Positions 5,543-11,600 of a DNA stretch of 14,109 nucleotides are shown one piece after another. The number at the start of each line of letters is the position of its first letter. Position 1 is the first letter of the stretch. The stretch is from Marinilabiliaceae bacterium UBA5488. GTDB lineage: Bacteria; Bacteroidota; Bacteroidia; Bacteroidales; Marinilabiliaceae. The stretch lies in assembly GCA_002427105.1 (NCBI GenBank), contig DIPM01000028.1, positions 1 through 14,109 of the forward strand. The letters run 5' to 3'. The notes beneath the pieces were generated by a model. The model had not been told where the DNA came from, did no database searches, and saw nothing but the letters and a program-made list of their open reading frames with translations. The translations under genes and the position numbers were made by a program.

Positions 5543-7639
5543 TTACTGCAAAAATCGCCAAACCACAACTTCTATCCTTCTGTTAGCCAAATGCTCTTCT
5601 TCATTACACAATTTCCCTCTTCGGCATTTATTCATAATATAGCGCTCTCCATAACCACGCGGAATAATATTGTCGCTTGGAACTCCTTTTGTCAACAGGT
5701 AAGATTCAGCTTTTTGAGCCATCCTTTGAGAAACATCCAGATTACCCAGCCTATCGCCCCTGGCTTCAGTATGGCCGTTGAGCTTGATTACAACATTGGG
5801 ATTGGAAAGCAGATAGGCTGCCACTCTGTCAAGGATAGCAAGACCTTCAGCAGTTATCTGCTCAGCTCTGTAAGGAATAGAAATACCACTTAACTCATTA
5901 AGTTCAGCCTGTTTAAAAATTGGCGTCATCGTTAATGATCCGGCAGCCACTTCATTAAGTTCCATAATATTAGCACTAATCTTACGGCTGTTAAACTCTT
6001 CTTTTACGAGTGAAATTTCAAACTCCTGTCCTTCCTTGCGGTAAGTGTCGGGTATAGCTATGGAAAAACGTCCATTGCTTCCACTGGAAGCTCTGCCAAT
6101 TACAGCTCCACTAAAAGCATCAGCTAAGGTGACGCCGGCACCGTTAATAACAGTGCCGTTGAAGGTACTGGTAACAACACCCCCAAAGCTTGAGGGAAAA
6201 ATAGCAAGATCAACCTTGGGCTCTTCAGCCACAGGCTCTATAACGACCGGTTCTGCAACTAAAGGCGCTGGCCTTTCAACAGGCACTTCAACTATTGGCT
6301 CAGGTCGCGCAGTAGCTTGTTCAACAACAGGCTCGGGAATAACAAGCGGTTCAGGCTCAGGCTCAGGTTCAGGCTCAATAGTTTCTTCCTCTTCTAAATA
6401 TTGAACGTAGAAAATAACATCTTCGCTTCCATCTCCCTGCCTGTTAGTGGAAATAAATCCCATAGTTGGATCAGTAGGATTAATAACGTATCCAAAATCA
6501 TCCTTTGCAGAGTTAAAGGGCTGCATCATATTCTGAACATTGCCCCAAATACCATTCTGGTATTCGGCACGGAACAAATCTAGCCCTCCAAAGCCTTGAT
6601 GGCCGTCACTTGCGAAGTACAAAACATTATCCTTGCTAATAAAGGGATAGCGTTCATTGCCAAAAGTATTTACTCTAGGCCCCAGATTACTGGGAGTACC
6701 GTAAGTCCTGTTGGGTTTGCGTTCCACTCTCCAAATATCATTTTTCCCATAGCCTCCAGGCCGATTGGAAGAAAAATAGAGATACTTATCATCAGCAGAA
6801 ACAGTTGGATAAGCATTATCAAACTCCTCCGAATTAAAAGGAACCTCTTTCTCGTTTACCCAGTCTTTGCCATCATATTGAACAGAGAAAATTTTTATTC
6901 TGTCACCACCACCCCTGATACGCACAATACGAGTATAATACATCATACTATAATCAGATGTAAATGCAATTGCACCAACGTGGTAAGGGAAAACCAAATT
7001 ACGTGAAAACAGACGTGTGTTGGCAATATTATAATCAACAACATCAGAATAATACAAGCTCAAAAAGCTTAATCCCTGCTTATCCTTAGCACGATCCGAG
7101 GCAGTGGTCGATGCAGAAGAATAAACAACGCCATTTCCATAAAACTGAATACCAAAGGACTGACCATAAGTATTAATCGCCGACGGGTTAACACGAACAT
7201 TGGTAAGATAATCGTCATTTTCCAAAGCCCACTCACAAGATGATATAAGCTCATCTATCTGAGCCTGCAATCCGGGGTTCTGCGGTCGTGCACGCTGGTA
7301 CAGCTCAATAGCCCCATCGTAAAAGCCAAAACGGTGAGTTGCAGAGGCATATACAAAGAGGTCATATCCTGACAGGTGTCCATCCGCCTCCAAATCCATA
7401 AAGGCAGTAAAGGCGTCGTCAATGTTATTTAGTTCATAATAACAATGTGCTATCCTGATTCTATCCTCCACTGCGAATTCAAAATCACTGTCCATTAAGG
7501 TTTGATAATATTGCAGCGCTTCATAATACTCTCCTCGTTCAAACTGGCTAATTGCACGACGTAAAGAACTTTGCCCCGACACGTTTATCGGAGTAATTAG
7601 CAGCATGAACAGCAGTAGTGAGTTTAAGGCTAGTTTCAT
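5543..7639 (-). CDS. PorE-like OmpA-family protein (TPR, beta-propeller, CRD, OmpA domains)
   Basis: The 698-residue protein has a signal peptide (cleavage near VSG/QSS), a TPR-like helical part (about 29-135), a PD40-type beta-propeller (about 150-410) with repeated YLYFSSNRPGGYGKNDIWR-like blades, an acidic Pro/Glu linker (about 413-472), a carboxypeptidase-regulatory-like beta domain (about 484-570) and a C-terminal OmpA domain (about 585-698). This is the order found in PorE of the T9SS, a periplasmic protein thought to anchor the machinery to peptidoglycan. The OmpA loop reads NGHTEARGDRLGNLDVSQR: the usual Asp after HT is Glu here, while the Arg is kept. The segment NKCRRGKLCNEEEH..NRRIEVVV is typical of Bacteroidota members. 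It starts 18 nt after the PorP/SprF gene. It could be a paralogue serving this adhesin rather than the core PorE. Confidence 0.88.
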   Translation of the reverse strand: MKLALNSLLLFMLLITPINVSGQSSLRRAISQFERGEYYEALQYYQTLMDSDFEFAVEDRIRIAHCYYELNNIDDAFTAFMDLEADGHLSGYDLFVYASATHRFGFYDGAIELYQRARPQNPGLQAQIDELISSCEWALENDDYLTNVRVNPSAINTYGQSFGIQFYGNGVVYSSASTTASDRAKDKQGLSFLSLYYSDVVDYNIANTRLFSRNLVFPYHVGAIAFTSDYSMMYYTRIVRIRGGGDRIKIFSVQYDGKDWVNEKEVPFNSEEFDNAYPTVSADDKYLYFSSNRPGGYGKNDIWRVERKPNRTYGTPSNLGPRVNTFGNERYPFISKDNVLYFASDGHQGFGGLDLFRAEYQNGIWGNVQNMMQPFNSAKDDFGYVINPTDPTMGFISTNRQGDGSEDVIFYVQYLEEEETIEPEPEPEPEPLVIPEPVVEQATARPEPIVEVPVERPAPLVAEPVVIEPVAEEPKVDLAIFPSSFGGVVTSTFNGTVINGAGVTLADAFSGAVIGRASSGSNGRFSIAIPDTYRKEGQEFEISLVKEEFNSRKISANIMELNEVAAGSLTMTPIFKQAELNELSGISIPYRAEQITAEGLAILDRVAAYLLSNPNVVIKLNGHTEARGDRLGNLDVSQRMAQKAESYLLTKGVPSDNIIPRGYGERYIMNKCRRGKLCNEEEHLANRRIEVVVWRFLQ
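6348..6377 (-). repeat. Five tandem GGYTCA hexamers in the Pro/Glu linker
   Basis: The plus strand reads GGTTCA, GGCTCA, GGCTCA, GGTTCA, GGCTCA in direct succession; on the coding strand this gives alternating Glu-Pro. Hexamer slippage would lengthen or shorten the linker by two residues without breaking the frame. Confidence 0.85.
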
Positions 7640-7657
7640 GAGATCTTTTTTTAAAAT

Positions 7658-8677
7658 TTAAAAATAACGGATTGACCGCATACCGGGACGCTTGTTGAAC
7701 GAAAAGTCAAACTGCAGCCCAATTTCATGTGAACCCGCTTTGGCATACTGATTTATAGGCGAAAAAGAATAATCAAATGAATATCTGACAGTAAACTGAC
7801 GATTAATAATATACTCAAGCAGCAATACAGCCTCAGAAATCGTGCGATAAGACAGCCCAACCCAAACCTTGTCGGCCAACAGCACGTTAACACTAGCGTC
7901 AAACTGCATTGGGGCTCCGTACACTTGCTTAACCAGGAGAGTAGGCTTTACCTTCACAGGGTACCAGTCAAAAATATACCCTCCGTACAGGTACATGTGC
8001 ATATTCTTAAAATCAATTTGATTCTTATATCCTTCAGTTCCTATATCAAACTGGTTAGAAAAGAACTTGGGAATAGAAAAACCGGCGAAATAATTGTCAG
8101 CATAGAAATAGCTTCCAAAACCGAAATTGAAATTCAGTTTAGATTCTTTCCCGTCAAAGCTAGGGTCTCTTTCTCCCGTTACCGCCTTGGTACCGTCATT
8201 AACCCAGGAGCTAAAGCCTGCCTGTAGTCCGAAGGATAAAAACTTATCATCACCGTCAAGACGAATCTTATAGGAACCGGCAGCAAACAAATCCAGAGTG
8301 TTAGAAAAGCCAATCTTATCATTTACAATTGAAAGACCTATACCAACATCAGTATCTTCGATTGCTCCATGGACGTTAAGAGCCTGATTCATAGGCGCAC
8401 CTTCAAAGCCTATCCATTGGCTTCGATGAATTAACAGTCCGCTAATTACGTCTCGTGTCCCGTTATAGGCCGGATTCAACAATCCCTGATTAGCAATGTA
8501 GTGGTTGAACATATATTGATCTTGTCCAAACGCTAATTGTCCTCCCATAATAAGAAGCACTCCTATAGCTATTACAAATTTTCTTACCATAACACAGGGT
8601 CTTACTAGAATCAAAGGAATTAAACTCCTTCTCATATCCGGGTTTTTATCTCTAACATTACTCTTTATCTTTTCCAT
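7658..8677 (-). CDS. PorP/SprF-family T9SS outer-membrane protein
   Basis: This is a PorP/SprF-family beta-barrel protein. After a signal peptide ending LAFGQ comes the family's N-terminal signature QYMFNHYIANQGLLNPAYNG, followed by amphipathic strands (SQWIGFEGAP, FLSFGLQAGFSSW, FNFGFGSYFYADNYFAGFSIP) and a C-terminal strand pair (HEIGLQFDFSF). SprF-like proteins are required to secrete adhesins that carry type B (CHU_C) C-terminal domains and are usually encoded beside them, as here. The first ATG (8677-8675) follows the adhesin stop codon directly (TAA then ATG) and gives 339 residues, but puts a basic 29-residue extension before the signal peptide. Starting at Met30 (8590), in MVRKFVIAIGVLLIMGG, gives 310 residues and an ordinary signal peptide. 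I kept the longer form because of the tight junction. Confidence 0.9.
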   Translation of the reverse strand: MEKIKSNVRDKNPDMRRSLIPLILVRPCVMVRKFVIAIGVLLIMGGQLAFGQDQYMFNHYIANQGLLNPAYNGTRDVISGLLIHRSQWIGFEGAPMNQALNVHGAIEDTDVGIGLSIVNDKIGFSNTLDLFAAGSYKIRLDGDDKFLSFGLQAGFSSWVNDGTKAVTGERDPSFDGKESKLNFNFGFGSYFYADNYFAGFSIPKFFSNQFDIGTEGYKNQIDFKNMHMYLYGGYIFDWYPVKVKPTLLVKQVYGAPMQFDASVNVLLADKVWVGLSYRTISEAVLLLEYIINRQFTVRYSFDYSFSPINQYAKAGSHEIGLQFDFSFNKRPGMRSIRYF

Positions 8678-11600
8678 TTATCGGCGTAATTCAACAAAAC
8701 CGTTATAACGTCTTTTCTGAATTTTTCCTTCAATATTCTTGACAACTTCAAAAACATAGAAATACACCCCTGATGGCAGTTCTTTACCTATCGACACCAT
8801 CGTTCCCATATTAGAAGTTCCGTCCCAACTGTTATCATAGCGCTTGCCTTCACTGCGGTAAACAATGGTTCCCCAGCGGTTAAACACCTCTAAAGACGAT
8901 TCCTCAGTTTCACCCAAGCCGCTAATAATAAACTTTTCGTTTATATCATCTCCGTTTGGCGAGAAGGCATTGGGCAGCAAGAAGGAGCGTTCTTCATCAA
9001 AATCCTTATTCCCAACCATTATAATAACCTTAGCCGTGGCCATCCTTCCGGGAACAACAATATTCTCTATAAGATAACTCAAAGAGTCCTTGCCGTAAAA
9101 GCTGGGCGATTTCCTGTAGGTCAACATTCCGGTAATGCTATTAATATCAATGTCAGGCTGAGTATTAGCCTCAGGTACATGAGAAAACCTAATATTACCG
9201 TTCTCACCTGGCACATCTAAACCGGGAAGATAGTACTCGGAATCGTTTAATCCTAAATCAATTACCCCAACAAGCTCACCCGGTCCTAAATAAAGCGTAT
9301 CTGCCACGGCAACCAGTTGTGACTGATATATAGTTGATACACCATCCATTAACCTTATACAACCTGCATCGCTGACTGCCAGCACATGATAATCGCCGGC
9401 AACATCGACTGTGCCAAAATTAAGCTCTTCCCCATTTCCAATCATGTCAGGGTCTTCCAAAGCAACCGTAAGGTCAACTGTCAAATAATATGACGTAGCA
9501 ATATCTGAACCGGAGAGAGTGATCTCGTGGACACCAACAGATCCGCCGCTGCTTAGCATATAAGCGTTAGGAGTTGGATTTTCTGTTACCCAAAATGCAC
9601 CGCTGGTAAAAAGCTCATCTGAACCCTGGACAATAATAGTATATTCCCCGGTTCCTTTAACACGATTGATAAACGGGACACTGCCTCCATTACCTTTCAA
9701 TACTTGCAAGGGAACATCTTCATTGCCTACCTCAACAAGTTCATAATAAGCACCCTCGGTTGTTGAATAAACTGTAATAATCACACCGTCTTCATCAGAA
9801 CAGTAAGCCAAACCACCCTCCGGAATATCAATATAATATTCACCTATCGGGGGCGCACATTCGCTTAGGTTAATTCCATACATCATTTCAGATAAGGTAA
9901 CACAGCCATCGCTACTTTGTGCTACAACAGTAAAGAATTGGTGTCCCAAAGCTAATGATGACAAATCCCACACAATAGCCTCACCGGTGCCATCCATCTT
10001 AAAAGTACCTGGAAGAACTGCTGCAAGATCTATAGCATCCTCTTCAACTAAGAAGTAGCTCACACCAAGCTCACTAGTTTCAATTTCCACAATAGCCTCA
10101 CTCTGACAATATGCTGCTTCTGATATCACTACCGGTTGAACAGGTGATGTCCAGGTAGATACAACTTCATAAGTCTCATTAATCACAACTTCACATGCTC
10201 CATCATAAGAAGCAAGCACACGGTAAGTTCCTGAAACAATATCTTCAAACTCAACAGACTCACCATCAGCAACCGGGCTAGCACTTGCGATAAGAGTGGC
10301 GCCATCATAGAGACTATACAGAACATCAGCCTTAGTGTTTTCAAGAACAACAGTAGTAGCGTCTTCTGAACAGAAATCATTATCAGAAATGCTAACAGCA
10401 CTAACATCAATTACAGGCTTCTCCTCAATATGTAGTATTGCATTCATACTTGAAGTACAGCCTTCAGGAGAAGTAGCTATTACACTATAATATCCCATAT
10501 TGTTGATGTCAATGAAAGTAATAAGACCACCGTCGGATGCTCCTGTGGTTGACCCAACCACAGCTTTCGCACCTCCTTCAGTTGCACTTCGATACAGAGT
10601 ATAATTAACACCGGGCTCTGATTGATTAATGCTTATCTCTACAGGCTCATCGGTACAAAATACCGGATGTGAGGCTGAAACAATATAAGATTCAGGTAAT
10701 CTGTGGAATTGTAGATCAAATTCACCTAACATGGTTTGAGTACAAGCATCAACCCCATTAGAAGCCTCAATGATATAAGAACCTTCATCAGAAATATCAT
10801 CCCATTTCAAGGGGGAGCCATCACCAGTCTTAGGCGGATAAACTTTTCCGCTGCTTGTATTTATAAGCGTATAACTCACTCCTGATTCAGAACCATCGAG
10901 ATTTAAAACACCAAAGCCATCACCTTCGCATAAATCGGCATTACCGGAAACGCTAAACCTGGCAATTGCACCTGCAATATTAACTTCAAACTCATTACTG
11001 AAGAATGGCAACTCACAACCATCCAAAGAGGCATGAACCACATATTCGGCCTCTTTATCAACAACCGGGGCGAAGTCCATAGAGCCGGAGCCGTCACCTA
11101 TAAAACTATTGCCGGTAGCAACTGGTTCTAAGGCAGCATTTAACCGATACAGCTCGTAATATACTCCCACCTGGGGATTGTTAACTGTGATGATTGCTCC
11201 GTTATCGCAATCGGTTCCATCAACAATGTTAAAAGTAATACCATTTGTTTCGGGAAGCGGTTTTTCATTTACAGTAACAGCGTCGCCTATCTGCACTTCG
11301 CAGGATGTATGCTCATTATCAATGGTTGCCATCACATAGTATTCACCGTCTTCATCAACGGTAAAGGAGACTAATCCACCATCACCAACTTCCTCAACAC
11401 CTGTAAAGCCTTCTTCAGAATACAAGGCATATTTAACGCCTGATTGAGAACCTGAAAGTTGCAATACCGCAGCTCCTCCGACGCAATAACTATCATCACC
11501 GCCTAATTCAAACTGCTCCGGCAAAGGATCAGCAAACAACTCAACACTTCCAATTTTTCCAGGACACCCGGTGGCCGGCATAGTGCCCATAACTATATAC

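Noticed and set aside
6348..6377. Possible CRISPR or regulatory repeat
   Set aside because: The units are contiguous hexamers with no spacers, in frame within the Pro/Glu linker of a protein.
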